Source of the DNA: an uncultured Gammaproteobacteria bacterium
GTDB taxonomy: Bacteria; Pseudomonadota; Gammaproteobacteria; GCA-002705445; GCA-002716945
Direction: 5' to 3'
NCBI GenBank assembly: GCA_902632305.1
Contig: CACPCG010000003.1
Location: 62,001-126,000, forward strand
DNA length: 64,000 nt
Position 1 is the stretch's first letter; each line of letters starts with the position of its first letter. A program made the translations under genes and the position numbers. Positions 1-9,625 of this stretch are shown here, in pieces. Below the pieces are notes generated by a model that was not told where the DNA came from, did no database searches, and worked only from the letters and a program-made list of their open reading frames with translations.

Positions 1-2
1 TA

Positions 3-647
3 AGTGTTTTCACGTTTACTTTAATAACAACTTACTCTATAAAGTTGAATTTCATTCTAGCCCTATTATTTACTTTCTTGATTCTAAATTACTTACTTTT
101 ACTTTTAATGTTTGTTAAACCGGTTCATCATTTAGCGCTCATCTTATTGCCGCTGACCGCAGCAATTGTGGGCATCACTTTGATTTCTGATTTCCAACAA
201 AGCAGTCATGAAATTGATAACAACCTTTTACTGCACGTTATCGTTTCACTCGTTTCATATGGATTACTTGGTTTGGCAGCAATTCAAGCTTTATTGTTGA
301 AATTCCAAGAAAAAAAATTAAAAAGATTAGAAAGTTCAATGCTAAGTAACTTGCTCCCACCAATGGAGTTAATGGAAAAAATAATGTTTGATTTAATAGT
401 TATCGGTTTTCTGTTGCTCACATTGTCACTCATGACAGGGGCACCCTTCGTTTCGTTCAATGCGGATAATCTAACTCTGCAAAAAATAAGTTTCTCGATA
501 ATTGCATGGGTGGTCTATTCTTATCTGATATATCAGAGATACTCCTCAAATGTTTCAGGAAAAAAAGCTACGAACTTAGCAATCAGCGGCATGCTTTTTT
601 TATTTATTGCCTATATTGGCACTAAAACAATCTTCGGTATGTTTTAA
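3..647 (+). CDS. CcsA/YpjD-like inner-membrane protein, 5' end outside window
   Basis: The frame is open to the window edge, so the true start lies upstream; a TTG at 45 is only an internal candidate. The visible 214 residues are mostly hydrophobic helices. They carry the family pattern of YpjD: a HVIVSLVSYG helix that supplies a conserved His, then PPMELMEKIMFD and a LLLTLSLMTG helix. The family belongs to the cytochrome c assembly (CcsA/HemX-like) superfamily, but the enterobacterial YpjD protein has no settled role in haem handling. The next gene is a CNNM/CorC protein, the same neighbour ypjD has in E. coli (yfjD), which supports the assignment. Confidence 0.82.
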   Translation, partial: SVFTFTLITTYSIKLNFILALLFTFLILNYLLLLLMFVKPVHHLALILLPLTAAIVGITLISDFQQSSHEIDNNLLLHVIVSLVSYGLLGLAAIQALLLKFQEKKLKRLESSMLSNLLPPMELMEKIMFDLIVIGFLLLTLSLMTGAPFVSFNADNLTLQKISFSIIAWVVYSYLIYQRYSSNVSGKKATNLAISGMLFLFIAYIGTKTIFGMF

Positions 648-657
648 GAGTGTTTAT

Positions 658-1905
658 ATGATTGATTTTGAAACTCAAACTTTGTTTTATATCTTATTTG
701 GTCTACTTGTTTTGTCTGCTTTTTTCTCTGGTGCTGAAACTTCTATAATGAGTGTAAATCGATATAAATTAAAACACAGAAGTAAAGAAGGAGATAAATT
801 AGCATATAAAGTATCTTACCTAATCAATAATCCAGATAAGACGCTAGGCCTCATCTTATTAATGAATAATTTTGTAAATATATTGGCATCTGCGATAAGT
901 ACACTAATTGCTATCAAATTATACGGGGATGCGGGTGTTGCTATATCAGTAGTTGTTCTAACAATTGTAATCTTAATATTCGCAGAAGTTACTCCTAAAA
1001 CTTTTGCCGCACTGTATGCAGATAGAATTGCATATCCAATATCATGGTTACTATATCCAATGTTAAAGATTTTTCGTCCGTTCGTGATGATTATTAATTT
1101 TATCTCAAAGATAATCCTAGGCATCCTTGGTATTAAGAAAGATACAATCGATAGAGAACTATTAACAAAAGACGAAATTAAACTAATAGTTAAAGAATCA
1201 AGTCATAGGATACCAAAAAGCCACGAAGATATGATTGTGAATATGATTGATTTAGAAAAAGTAAAGGTGGAAGATGCGATGATCCCCCGATCTGAAATAT
1301 TTGCGGTAAATCTAGATGATGATATTACTAAAATTATTGAAAAAATAACAAATTGTCCTCATACGCGAGTTCCTATATTTGATAAAGATGTTAACAAACT
1401 TATAGGCTTTCTCCATAAAAGACAGATCATGGGAATGGTAATTAATAGAAATTTTACAAAAGACCGGATTAGAGATTTGGTTATTTCTCCTTATTACATA
1501 CCCGAAGATACTTCGCTTACATCGCAACTTATAGCCTTTAAAAAAGAGAAGAAAAGGATTGGTTTTGTTGTTGATGAATATGGAGATGTTAAGGGTCTCG
1601 TTACACTAAATGACATACTTGAAGAAATTGTTGGTGATTTTGATGAAAAAAATAAAGACATTGGGATGGTTAAAATATCTGATAATACCTACATAATTGA
1701 CGGTTCACTTCAAGTAAGAGAGGTGAATCGTGTTCTTGATTGGAAAATATCAGAAAATATCGCAAAAACTGTCAATGGTTATATTTTAGAATGTCTCGAG
1801 GATATTCCGAAAAAAGGTGAAGTTTTCGATAATGAGGGTTACCAATTTGAAATTATTAATATTAGCAATAATTTTGTTAACAATGTAAAGGTGTCGAAAA
1901 AGTAG
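658..1905 (+). CDS. CNNM/CorC (HlyC/CorC) family transporter-like protein, YfjD type
   Basis: The protein has 415 residues starting at ATG 658; an upstream start at 607 would overlap the preceding gene by 41 bases. Domains in order are an N-terminal DUF21/CNNM membrane domain (about 1-180, with the SGAETSIMSVNR and AEVTPKTFAALYADR segments), a pair of CBS domains (about 200-325) and a C-terminal CorC_HlyC domain after the EEIVGDFDE segment. Family members are linked to magnesium and cobalt handling at the inner membrane; substrate and direction cannot be read from sequence. Pairing with the YpjD-like gene matches enterobacterial order. Confidence 0.88.
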   Translation: MIDFETQTLFYILFGLLVLSAFFSGAETSIMSVNRYKLKHRSKEGDKLAYKVSYLINNPDKTLGLILLMNNFVNILASAISTLIAIKLYGDAGVAISVVVLTIVILIFAEVTPKTFAALYADRIAYPISWLLYPMLKIFRPFVMIINFISKIILGILGIKKDTIDRELLTKDEIKLIVKESSHRIPKSHEDMIVNMIDLEKVKVEDAMIPRSEIFAVNLDDDITKIIEKITNCPHTRVPIFDKDVNKLIGFLHKRQIMGMVINRNFTKDRIRDLVISPYYIPEDTSLTSQLIAFKKEKKRIGFVVDEYGDVKGLVTLNDILEEIVGDFDEKNKDIGMVKISDNTYIIDGSLQVREVNRVLDWKISENIAKTVNGYILECLEDIPKKGEVFDNEGYQFEIINISNNFVNNVKVSKK

Positions 1906-1916
1906 TACTATAAGGA

Positions 1917-2117
1917 ATGGAAAAAAAATCTAAAAAGAAATTTGCTTCATTTGAAGAGGACCTTAAAAGCATGCAAGAAATCCTAGATGACTTGGAGTCT
2001 GACAGTTTAACACTTGAGGAAATGATTCAAAAATATCGAAAAGGAGTAGAATTAGCAAAGAGCTGTAAGAAAAAACTACAAGAAGCAGAAACCGAAATCA
2101 AAAAAATATCAAAGTAA
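1917..2117 (+). CDS. xseB: Exodeoxyribonuclease VII small subunit
   Basis: This 66-residue protein has the XseB helical-hairpin pattern: FEEDLKSMQEILDDLES, then LTLEEMIQKYRKGVELAKSC and a Lys/Glu-rich tail. It would assemble with XseA, which is not in this window, into the exonuclease that degrades single-stranded DNA. An AAGGA motif lies just before the ATG. Its TAA stop shares its last base with the ATG of dxs, so the two are translationally coupled. In E. coli ispA lies between these genes; here it does not. Confidence 0.93.
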   Translation: MEKKSKKKFASFEEDLKSMQEILDDLESDSLTLEEMIQKYRKGVELAKSCKKKLQEAETEIKKISK

Positions 2118-4003
2118 TGGAATATAATATTTTAGATAAAGTAAATTATCCCAGAGACCTTAAAAATCTTACTAAGAAGCAACTACAAGAGCTCTCATCA
2201 GAATTACGTCATTTCTTAATAGATTCTGTATCTAAAACTGGTGGACACTTAGCTGCGGGATTAGGGGCGATAGAGATTACTATTGCACTTCATAGAGTAT
2301 TTGATACTCCCTATGACAAACTTATTTGGGATATAGGTCATCAGTGCTATCCGCATAAGATCTTAACTGGAAGAAAGCATCTAATGGGTAGCTTGAGAAA
2401 AAAAGATGGGATTTCAGGTTTTTTAAAAAGGGATGAGAGTGAATACGATGTTTTTGGCGCAGGGCACTCGAGTACTTCTATAAGCGCAGCAGTGGGTATG
2501 GATGCTGCGAACAAATTAAATAATTCTACATCAAAAACAATTGCGATAATAGGTGATGGAGGTTTAACGGCTGGAATGGCATATGAGGCATTGAGTCATG
2601 CTGGTGATATGAAATCAAATTTACTTGTTATCCTAAATGATAACGAAATGTCTATATCACCTAATGTGGGTGCGGTGCATAAATATTTAACTAGACTAAT
2701 GACAAGTAAAACCGTTTCTACTCTAAGAGAGGGTGGAAAGAAGGTACTTAAAACTATTAAGCCTATAGAGGATTTGGCAAAACGTGTTGAAGGAAGTGCG
2801 AAAAATCTTATTGCTCCAGGATTATTTTTTGAAGAGCTTGGCTTTAAATACTATGGTCCAGTTAATGGGCATGATGTTTTGGGACTCGCGGAAATATTAG
2901 AAAATTTAAAAAATAAATCAGGCCCAAGATTTCTTCATATAATGACAAAAAAAGGTAAAGGCTACAAACTAGCAGAACAGAATCCAATATCTTTTCATGG
3001 TGTAACTCCTTTTGATTTGAAAACAGGAAAATCAAGTAAGAAATCTGAAAAAGTTAAAACTCTTACTTATACAAACATATTTAGCAAATGGATTGAAGAT
3101 AAAGCAAGTAAAAATAAAGACCTAGTCGCTATCACGCCGGCGATGAGGGAGGGGTCAGGTCTTGTGAACTTTCAGGAGAAATATCCAAAACGATATTTTG
3201 ATGTGGGAATTGCCGAACAGCACGCAATAACATTTGCTGCTGGTTTGTCTTGTAGTTCAATCAAGCCAGTTGTAGCAATATATTCTACATTTCTCCAACG
3301 CGGATATGATCAACTAATCCATGATGTTGTTGTACAGGACTTAAATATCCTTTTAGCTATTGATCGTGCAGGTATTGTGGGTGCTGATGGTGAGACTCAT
3401 CAAGGTATATATGATATATCTTTCCTGAGAGTTCTGCCAAAAATCGTATTGATGACTCCCTCAAATGAGTTGGAGATGGTAAAAATGCTAAATACTGGGT
3501 ATGTGAATCATGGTCTTGCTGCGGTAAGGTATCCTAGAGGAGAAACACAGGACCTTGATGTTAGAGAAAGTATGGATGAAGCTGTTCCGATTGGCAAAGC
3601 TGAAATTAGAAGAGAAGGAAAAGAAATTGCATATCTTGTATTCGGCACACTACTTAACACAGTTATGAGGGTTGCAGAAGATCATAATGCAACAGTCATA
3701 GACATGAGATTTGTAAAACCTATCGATGAGGAGATGATTGTTTCAATCTGCAGAAAATATAAGTATATTTTCACCGTCGAGGATAATGTTATTATTGGAG
3801 GAGCAGGTTCTGCGGTAAACGAGGTAATTGTTAAGTACGGAATAGATAAAGTAATCAAAAACCTTGGTGTTCCTGACAAAACTATTCCTCATGGGAATCA
3901 AAATGATATTTTAGCATCGATTGGATTGGATTATAATGGAATTAATAGTACAACTATTGACCATATTAAATTCATGGTAGATATTAATAAAAAAGCTAGA
4001 TAG
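2117..4003 (+). CDS. dxs: 1-deoxy-D-xylulose-5-phosphate synthase
   Basis: The 628-residue length is normal for DXS, the first enzyme of the methylerythritol phosphate route, which joins pyruvate and glyceraldehyde 3-phosphate. Thiamine-diphosphate binding is visible as GDGGLTAGMAYEAL (from residue 146) followed by NDNEMSISPN. The transketolase pyrimidine domain holds DVGIAEQHAITFAAGL with the catalytic Glu-Gln-His, and a transketolase C-terminal domain follows. It overlaps xseB by one base. ispE of the same pathway lies at 47.5 kb in this window. Confidence 0.97.
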   Translation: MEYNILDKVNYPRDLKNLTKKQLQELSSELRHFLIDSVSKTGGHLAAGLGAIEITIALHRVFDTPYDKLIWDIGHQCYPHKILTGRKHLMGSLRKKDGISGFLKRDESEYDVFGAGHSSTSISAAVGMDAANKLNNSTSKTIAIIGDGGLTAGMAYEALSHAGDMKSNLLVILNDNEMSISPNVGAVHKYLTRLMTSKTVSTLREGGKKVLKTIKPIEDLAKRVEGSAKNLIAPGLFFEELGFKYYGPVNGHDVLGLAEILENLKNKSGPRFLHIMTKKGKGYKLAEQNPISFHGVTPFDLKTGKSSKKSEKVKTLTYTNIFSKWIEDKASKNKDLVAITPAMREGSGLVNFQEKYPKRYFDVGIAEQHAITFAAGLSCSSIKPVVAIYSTFLQRGYDQLIHDVVVQDLNILLAIDRAGIVGADGETHQGIYDISFLRVLPKIVLMTPSNELEMVKMLNTGYVNHGLAAVRYPRGETQDLDVRESMDEAVPIGKAEIRREGKEIAYLVFGTLLNTVMRVAEDHNATVIDMRFVKPIDEEMIVSICRKYKYIFTVEDNVIIGGAGSAVNEVIVKYGIDKVIKNLGVPDKTIPHGNQNDILASIGLDYNGINSTTIDHIKFMVDINKKAR

Positions 4004-4011
4004 AGGTTGTC

Positions 4012-4380
4012 ATTTACACACTTACAACATTTGTAGAATTCTCCTCTGCTCATATTTTGAATGGGCATTCTGGTCCGTGTAAGCAAATGCATGGTCATAA
4101 TTGGAAAGTTGAAGTTGAAGTTTGTGGAAATAAGCTTGATAATATCGGTATGGTTATTGATTTCAAAGATATTAAGAAATCCACTAATAATGTAGTAAAC
4201 GAGTTAGATCATGAATTTTTGAACGATCTTGAGCCATTTAAAGATAAAAACCCAACAGCAGAAAATATTGCTAGATATATACATAATAAATTAACTGAGG
4301 CTTTATCACCAAAAAATGTTACAGTGAAATCGATAAAGTTATGGGAAACAGATAGGTCTGCGGTTAAATACACGGAGTAA
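4012..4380 (+). CDS. queD: 6-carboxy-5,6,7,8-tetrahydropterin synthase, apparent ATT start
   Basis: QueD converts dihydroneopterin triphosphate to 6-carboxytetrahydropterin on the way to preQ0 and queuosine. All signature residues are present if translation starts at ATT 4012: His14 (FSSAH), Cys23, His27 and His29 (MHGHNW), then LDHEFLND and a terminal Glu in LWETDRS. The resulting N-terminus, [10 protein letters not shown], matches the family. The only in-frame common start, TTG at 4057, would delete the first zinc His. An AGAGG at 4002-4006 sits five bases before the ATT. folE2, which makes the substrate, follows two bases after the stop. Confidence 0.9.
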   Translation: MYTLTTFVEFSSAHILNGHSGPCKQMHGHNWKVEVEVCGNKLDNIGMVIDFKDIKKSTNNVVNELDHEFLNDLEPFKDKNPTAENIARYIHNKLTEALSPKNVTVKSIKLWETDRSAVKYTE

Positions 4381-4382
4381 TT

Positions 4383-5204
4383 ATGACAAGTAAAAATCTC
4401 AAACAAAAGCAAGTTTCAACAAATGCTCTTCCAGATACTCAAGGTCTAGCAGACACTCGAAACCTTCCAATAAATAAAGTTGGTATCAAAGATATACTTC
4501 ATCCAATGATAATTAAACAGCGGTCTGGAAAAAATCAGACTACTGTTGCTAATTTTAATATGTATGTAAATCTCCCTCATAATTTAAAAGGAACGCACAT
4601 GTCAAGGTTTGTTCATATACTTAATAGTCATGAAGATTATATAACTGTTGATATATTCAAAAATATGATTAGAGAGATGCTTATTCTGCTAGAGGCAGAA
4701 TCAGGTCATGTAGAGATGTCTTTTCCCTATTTCATAAAAAAAACTGCGCCTGTCTCAAAGGTACAAAGCCTTTTAGACTATAATGTCTCCCTTATCGGTG
4801 AAATAAAAGACGGTAAGTCTAATATGAAGGTAAAAGTCACAATTCCAGTAACAAGCTTATGTCCATGTTCGAAAAAGATATCTGATTATGGCGCTCACAA
4901 CCAGCGCTCGCATGTCACTATAACTGTAACAGTGAGAGAGTTTATTTGGATTGAGGAGATAATAGATATAGTCGAAAAAGAAGCGTCTTCAGAATTGTAT
5001 GCTCTATTAAAAAGACCAGATGAAAAATTTGTTACAGAGAGAGCATATGATAATCCTAAGTTTGTAGAAGATATGGTCAGAGATATTGCTGTTCATTTCA
5101 AAAATGACGAGAGAATCTCAGAGTATGTAGTTGAGTCAGAAAACTTTGAATCGATTCACAATCATTCTGCATATGCACAAATTCATCAAGTAAAAGAAGA
5201 ATAA
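4383..5204 (+). CDS. folE2: GTP cyclohydrolase IB (FolE2 type)
   Basis: FolE2 opens GTP to dihydroneopterin triphosphate, the precursor of folate and of the QueD substrate. The 273-residue protein has the family pattern: [12 protein letters not shown] (about 70-81), [18 protein letters not shown] (160-177, with the catalytic Cys and the His-Asn-Gln-Arg segment) and [16 protein letters not shown] near the C-terminus. FolE2 enzymes use metals other than zinc and often replace FolE in zinc-poor settings. It forms an operon with queD (GGAG about five bases before the ATG). Its end faces bamC with only three bases between the stops. Confidence 0.94.
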   Translation: MTSKNLKQKQVSTNALPDTQGLADTRNLPINKVGIKDILHPMIIKQRSGKNQTTVANFNMYVNLPHNLKGTHMSRFVHILNSHEDYITVDIFKNMIREMLILLEAESGHVEMSFPYFIKKTAPVSKVQSLLDYNVSLIGEIKDGKSNMKVKVTIPVTSLCPCSKKISDYGAHNQRSHVTITVTVREFIWIEEIIDIVEKEASSELYALLKRPDEKFVTERAYDNPKFVEDMVRDIAVHFKNDERISEYVVESENFESIHNHSAYAQIHQVKEE

Positions 5205-5207
5205 TTA

Positions 5208-6311
5208 TTATCTAAAATCAGCATAGAGTGCACGCAGCACCTCTTCACTTGCCACATTAGAAAAGTAAGCATAACTGGTATCTTGAATCTCCAGTGTGAC
5301 TCCATTTTTACTCTCAGTTAGAATTATATTAAACTCTTCATTGCTTGTGGATGTATTCCAAAATTTCAAAAAATCTAACATCCCCTCTTCAGGTATTTGC
5401 TCAACCTCTGTTGCTGAAAGCAGAATTATACCCTCTGATTCTTGAGCATTTATAATTTGAATTCCCATAGTTTCTAATGTTCTAATTGTTTGTGGCCAAA
5501 CTCTCTCATAGATATCCGCAACAAATAAAGTATGAATCCCATTTTCATCAACATTTAAACTTGCTTTATTTCGAACGCCTGTTGATTTGATAACTGTATA
5601 ACCGCGTGATTTTGCCTCATCACCTCCTAAAAAAATGAATAATCTTGATATCATCTCTATCTCTATTTCTGGATCTCTATCTCTATTTTGCCAACGAAAT
5701 TCAGATTCACCATCTGACATGTACTCTTTTCCATAGTGGGTTATTAGAACATCTACCTTTTCATCTCTCTCAAGAATTCTAGTTTTAAAACTATCACGCG
5801 TCTCAGGTGACACTAAAAGAGGAATATACCTCCCAACATATTTTTGTATAGTGCCAAGTTGTGCCTCGCTTAGATTCTCAAGATATACTGTCTTCATAGT
5901 CCCAAGAGTATAATCGTGCATGCTCATCCTGAATCCCTCTGCTGACCAAAACTGGAATAACTTATCCCATAAGACTTTCTTATCTATGTTTTTAAGTGAT
6001 AATATCGCATCTCTTCCGGACCTGACTAATTCTATATTCTCTAATTTAGTATCTACAGTGAATACTTTTATGTCGCTATCCCTTATAAACTCAGGAATAT
6101 CTAGTGTATTCCTCTCTTGTGGACTGATTAAATCTGGCGGAACCTCTAGGTCAAATTGTGTGTCCTCATACGTTTCACTACGCTTGTAAACCACCAAATC
6201 TTCTCTATCTTTTGCTGTAATATCTGCAACATACTCTGTAACAGACGAACAACTACTGGTAAATAATAAAACGAAAAATAAACCAGCTAATTTTCTGTTG
6301 ATTTTAAACAC
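5208..6311 (-). CDS. bamC: BamC-like outer-membrane assembly lipoprotein
   Basis: A 367-residue protein with a signal peptide and a lipobox-like end at Cys21, followed by the unstructured segment EVPPDLISPQ that marks BamC (NlpB). Two BamC helix-grip domains then follow: VDTKLENIELVRSGRDAILS to about 230, and a C-terminal FVADIYERVWPQTIRTLETMG repeat. BamC is an accessory subunit of the BAM complex that inserts beta-barrel proteins. It begins with GTG, overlaps the dapA stop by eight bases, and the dapA-bamC pairing is the usual gammaproteobacterial one. Confidence 0.88.
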   Translation of the reverse strand: MFKINRKLAGLFFVLLFTSSCSSVTEYVADITAKDREDLVVYKRSETYEDTQFDLEVPPDLISPQERNTLDIPEFIRDSDIKVFTVDTKLENIELVRSGRDAILSLKNIDKKVLWDKLFQFWSAEGFRMSMHDYTLGTMKTVYLENLSEAQLGTIQKYVGRYIPLLVSPETRDSFKTRILERDEKVDVLITHYGKEYMSDGESEFRWQNRDRDPEIEIEMISRLFIFLGGDEAKSRGYTVIKSTGVRNKASLNVDENGIHTLFVADIYERVWPQTIRTLETMGIQIINAQESEGIILLSATEVEQIPEEGMLDFLKFWNTSTSNEEFNIILTESKNGVTLEIQDTSYAYFSNVASEEVLRALYADFR

Positions 6312-7215
6312 TTATATTCTCCTTTTTAACTTCACTTTTCTCAAGCGCATCGGATAGAACTACATGATATTTTTCATCCAACCAAGTCAGAGGCAATCTT
6401 ATTCCATCACTAATTAATCCAAGATTATTCAGCGCCCACTTTACTGGGATGGGATTAGATTCTAAAAAAAGAGCGTCATGAAGTATATCTAGTTTTTGAT
6501 TAATTTTGTCTGCAATATCTTTCTTGCCTTCAATAGCATTTTTACACATTACATGCATCTGGCTAGGAGCAATATTTGCTGTAACAGATATATTACCTTT
6601 AAAACCAAGGAGGAGATCCCTCATAGAGGTTTTATCGTCACCTGTAAAAATTGAAATATTTTCAGAGCATTTTTCCAATAACTCTTGCGATCTTTCAACA
6701 TCACCTGACGCCTCCTTTATCCCTATTATGTTTGTATGTTTTGACAATTTATAAACAGTATCAGGTAGCATATCCACAGAGGTTCTTCCAGGCACGTTGT
6801 ATAAAATCTGAGGGATATCTACCGAGTCAGCAATTTTTATATAATGCTCATATAAACCTGTTTGAGTCGGTTTATTATAATAAGGTGTTACTAATAATAC
6901 TGCATCTGCTTTCAATTCTTTAGCACTTTTTGTTAACTCAATTGCTTCACTAGTGGAGTTAGCTCCTGTTCCAGCGATTACTGGTATTCTTTTGTTAACT
7001 ATTTCTAATGTATTTTTGATAACATTCTTATGCTCATCAAAATCAAGAGTAGCAGACTCTCCTGTAGTTCCAACAGATACAATTACATCAGTCTTATTGG
7101 CTATGTGAAATTCAATTAAGCGCTCTAAAGAGTTAAAATCAATTGTTTCATCTTTATTCATCGGTGTAGCGATTGCAACCATACTTCCTTTGAAAAAATC
7201 TTTAGATTCACTCAT
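6304..7215 (-). CDS. dapA: 4-hydroxy-tetrahydrodipicolinate synthase
   Basis: DapA condenses pyruvate with aspartate semialdehyde, the first committed step to lysine and diaminopimelate. The 303-residue TIM barrel shows VGTTGESATLD (substrate carboxylate site), ILYNVPGRTSVDML with the catalytic Tyr and Arg, and GIKEASGDVERSQ with the Schiff-base Lys. Its start overlaps the perM-like stop by four bases and its end overlaps bamC by eight, so the three genes form one minus-strand operon. Confidence 0.96.
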   Translation of the reverse strand: MSESKDFFKGSMVAIATPMNKDETIDFNSLERLIEFHIANKTDVIVSVGTTGESATLDFDEHKNVIKNTLEIVNKRIPVIAGTGANSTSEAIELTKSAKELKADAVLLVTPYYNKPTQTGLYEHYIKIADSVDIPQILYNVPGRTSVDMLPDTVYKLSKHTNIIGIKEASGDVERSQELLEKCSENISIFTGDDKTSMRDLLLGFKGNISVTANIAPSQMHVMCKNAIEGKKDIADKINQKLDILHDALFLESNPIPVKWALNNLGLISDGIRLPLTWLDEKYHVVLSDALEKSEVKKENISV

Positions 7216-8273
7216 GTTTTAATTTCTACCCTTGGCCAAATAGTTAATAAAGTGTTTAAGAGTACTGCTAGTGGTATAGCAAAAAATACACCCCATATGC
7301 CCCAAATTGTACCAAAAAACAGAATAGAAATCAGGATTGCTAGTGGGTGTAAATTAACAGCATCAGAAAATAATAGAGGGACTACAACATTTCCATCAAT
7401 AATTTGTATAAGTGTGTGTGCTATTATTACGTACCAGAAATCTGACGATGTTCCCCACTGAAAAAATGCCACAACAACAATTGGAATGGTTACGGCAATA
7501 GCACCAACATATGGGATAATTACTGATATACCACATAAGAAACCAAGTAATAACGAATAATTTAATCCTATGAGTGCAAACATTATGGTTGAAGCAATCC
7601 AGACAATAATAATTTCGATGAGCTTGCATCTTATATAGTTACCAATTTTTAAATCAAGTTCGGCATAAGCTTTCCGAGATAAATCTAATTTTTCAGGGAA
7701 AAATTTTTCGAACCATTTATTAATATTCTCTTTATCATACAACAGAAAGAAAATGATTATTGGTACAATGATAATATAAACAACGGTCTCGACAAGACTA
7801 CCAGCAGAGGATAAAGAAGATGAGATCAATGAAGAACCAATCGTTGTTATTTCAGAATTTATCCCAGTCAGAATATTTGATATTTGCTCTTGAGTGAAAA
7901 GGCCATTCTCTGATTGACCAGTATCAATTATAAAGCTTTTCCCTCTCTCTAGCATAGACGGGAAAGATTTTATAAATAAAGAAATTTGGCTCATCATAAC
8001 AGGTATGAGAAGCACTATAGTAGCTAATGATATTATTAAAAAAGAAATGTAAACAAATAATACAGAAGATTTCCTATCAATATTGTATTTTTCACAGCAG
8101 GATTTAACGAGACCTTCGAGCATATATGCTAATACAACTGCAACTAGAATCGGGACTACTGTAGCTAAAAGTATGTATGTGATGATAGAGACAAATAAAA
8201 TTAGCAACGCTAAAGCGACTTGATTTGGATCTGTAAGATATGTGTTGTACCAGTCCTTAAAAAATTTTAGCAT
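7212..8273 (-). CDS. AI-2E/PerM family membrane permease
   Basis: This 353-residue protein has about eight hydrophobic segments and the family's C-terminal block (GISVIIPYVGAI, then IIDGNVVVPLLFSDAVNLHP and LFFGTIWGIWGVFFAIPLA). The AI-2E/PerM family includes TqsA and proteins tied to sodium/proton exchange, so the substrate is open. In Pseudomonas a perM-like gene lies beside hda; here it leads the operon with dapA and bamC, a few genes from hda. It diverges from proS across 92 bases. Confidence 0.88.
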   Translation of the reverse strand: MLKFFKDWYNTYLTDPNQVALALLILFVSIITYILLATVVPILVAVVLAYMLEGLVKSCCEKYNIDRKSSVLFVYISFLIISLATIVLLIPVMMSQISLFIKSFPSMLERGKSFIIDTGQSENGLFTQEQISNILTGINSEITTIGSSLISSSLSSAGSLVETVVYIIIVPIIIFFLLYDKENINKWFEKFFPEKLDLSRKAYAELDLKIGNYIRCKLIEIIIVWIASTIMFALIGLNYSLLLGFLCGISVIIPYVGAIAVTIPIVVVAFFQWGTSSDFWYVIIAHTLIQIIDGNVVVPLLFSDAVNLHPLAILISILFFGTIWGIWGVFFAIPLAVLLNTLLTIWPRVEIKT

Positions 8274-8365
8274 GAAGCATATTTAATCATATAATTAGCT
8301 TTATATATAATACCTATATTCATGTTAAACTAAAATAACAATTTATACTTAATAATAAAATAATA

Positions 8366-9625
8366 ATGAAAACCTCAGATTTTCCTATTTTTACTGTAAA
8401 AAATGAACCTTCAGATTCCGAAGTCACTAGTCATAAGCTTATGATCAAGTCGGGTATGATCAGAAAGGTCTCATCAGGTCAATACAATTGGCTACCGCTG
8501 GGATACAGAGTGCTAGAAAAAATCAAAAATATTATAAGAGAAGAACTTAACAGTATTGGATGCAGAGAAATCCTAATGCCTATAGTACAACCAAGTGAAC
8601 TTTGGAGAGAATCAGGTAGATGGGATAAATATGGGCCAGAACTTTTAAGATTCAAAGACAGACATGATCGTGAATTTTGTTTCGGTCCTACATTTGAAGA
8701 GGTAGTTACGGATTTAATAAGACAAGATTTATCCAGTTATAAACAACTACCTATAAATGTATTCCAAATTTCAACAAAATTCAGGGATGAAATAAGACCA
8801 AGATTCGGTGTGATGCGTGCAAGAGAATTCATTATGAAAGACGCCTATTCATTTCATACTGATTCGAAGTCATTAGATGATACTTATAACAAATACAAAA
8901 ATGCATATAATGAAATTTTCAAAAGACTAATGCTTGATTTTACAATGGTTGATGCAGATAGTGGGAATATCGGTGGAAGTGAATCTCATGAATTCCATGT
9001 TATAGCAGATACAGGTGAAGATGAAATACTCTTAGATGAATCATTAAATGGCATGAATACCGAAATTGCTATAAAAAAATTTAATGAAACGGATGTTAAA
9101 AAAATAATCGAAAAAACTGGGATGAAACTTAAAAAAGGTATTGAAGTTGGGCATATATTTAAATTAGGGAAAAAATACTCAGAAGCCATGAATGTGAGAG
9201 TTTCGGATAAGGATTCAAAACTAAAAACAGTTCATATGGGATGTTATGGTATTGGTGTTTCAAGAATTGTCGCGGCGGCTATTGAACAAAATTATGATGA
9301 AAAAGGCATTGTATGGACAGACAGCATAAGCCCATTTAAAGTTGTCCTTATCGATATCGATTCTCAAAAGAACGAAGATATTAAAAATTACTCTGAAAAA
9401 ATATATAGTAATCTTATCTCGAAAAATATCGATGTAATATATGATGATCGAGATTTGAACCTTGGTAAAAAGCTTACAGATTGGGAATTAATCGGTGTGC
9501 CAAATATGTTAATAGTGGGAAATAAAGAGACTGAAAAAGAAAAATTAACATATAAAAATAGAGCTACTGACGAAAAAGAGGAGGTTCCTCTGAATTTTTT
9601 AGACGACAAGAGATTTAAAAATTAA
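8366..9625 (+). CDS. proS: Prolyl-tRNA synthetase lacking the editing (INS) domain
   Basis: The class II synthetase core is intact: motif 2 in FRDEIRPRFGVMRAREF (139-155), motif 3 in GCYGIGVSRIVAAAIEQN (292-309), and a C-terminal anticodon-binding domain. Gammaproteobacterial ProRS is normally about 570 residues with a large insertion that clears mischarged alanine. Here only about 37 residues separate GEDE (217-220) from GIEVGHIF (258), so that insertion is gone and the protein is 419 residues, the size of alphaproteobacterial and mitochondrial forms. The stop shares TTAA with the convergent gene. Confidence 0.95.
   Translation: MKTSDFPIFTVKNEPSDSEVTSHKLMIKSGMIRKVSSGQYNWLPLGYRVLEKIKNIIREELNSIGCREILMPIVQPSELWRESGRWDKYGPELLRFKDRHDREFCFGPTFEEVVTDLIRQDLSSYKQLPINVFQISTKFRDEIRPRFGVMRAREFIMKDAYSFHTDSKSLDDTYNKYKNAYNEIFKRLMLDFTMVDADSGNIGGSESHEFHVIADTGEDEILLDESLNGMNTEIAIKKFNETDVKKIIEKTGMKLKKGIEVGHIFKLGKKYSEAMNVRVSDKDSKLKTVHMGCYGIGVSRIVAAAIEQNYDEKGIVWTDSISPFKVVLIDIDSQKNEDIKNYSEKIYSNLISKNIDVIYDDRDLNLGKKLTDWELIGVPNMLIVGNKETEKEKLTYKNRATDEKEEVPLNFLDDKRFKN

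Noticed and set aside
4057-4380. TTG start for queD
   Set aside because: It would remove a zinc His and half of the first strand; the upstream ATT with AGAGG fits better.
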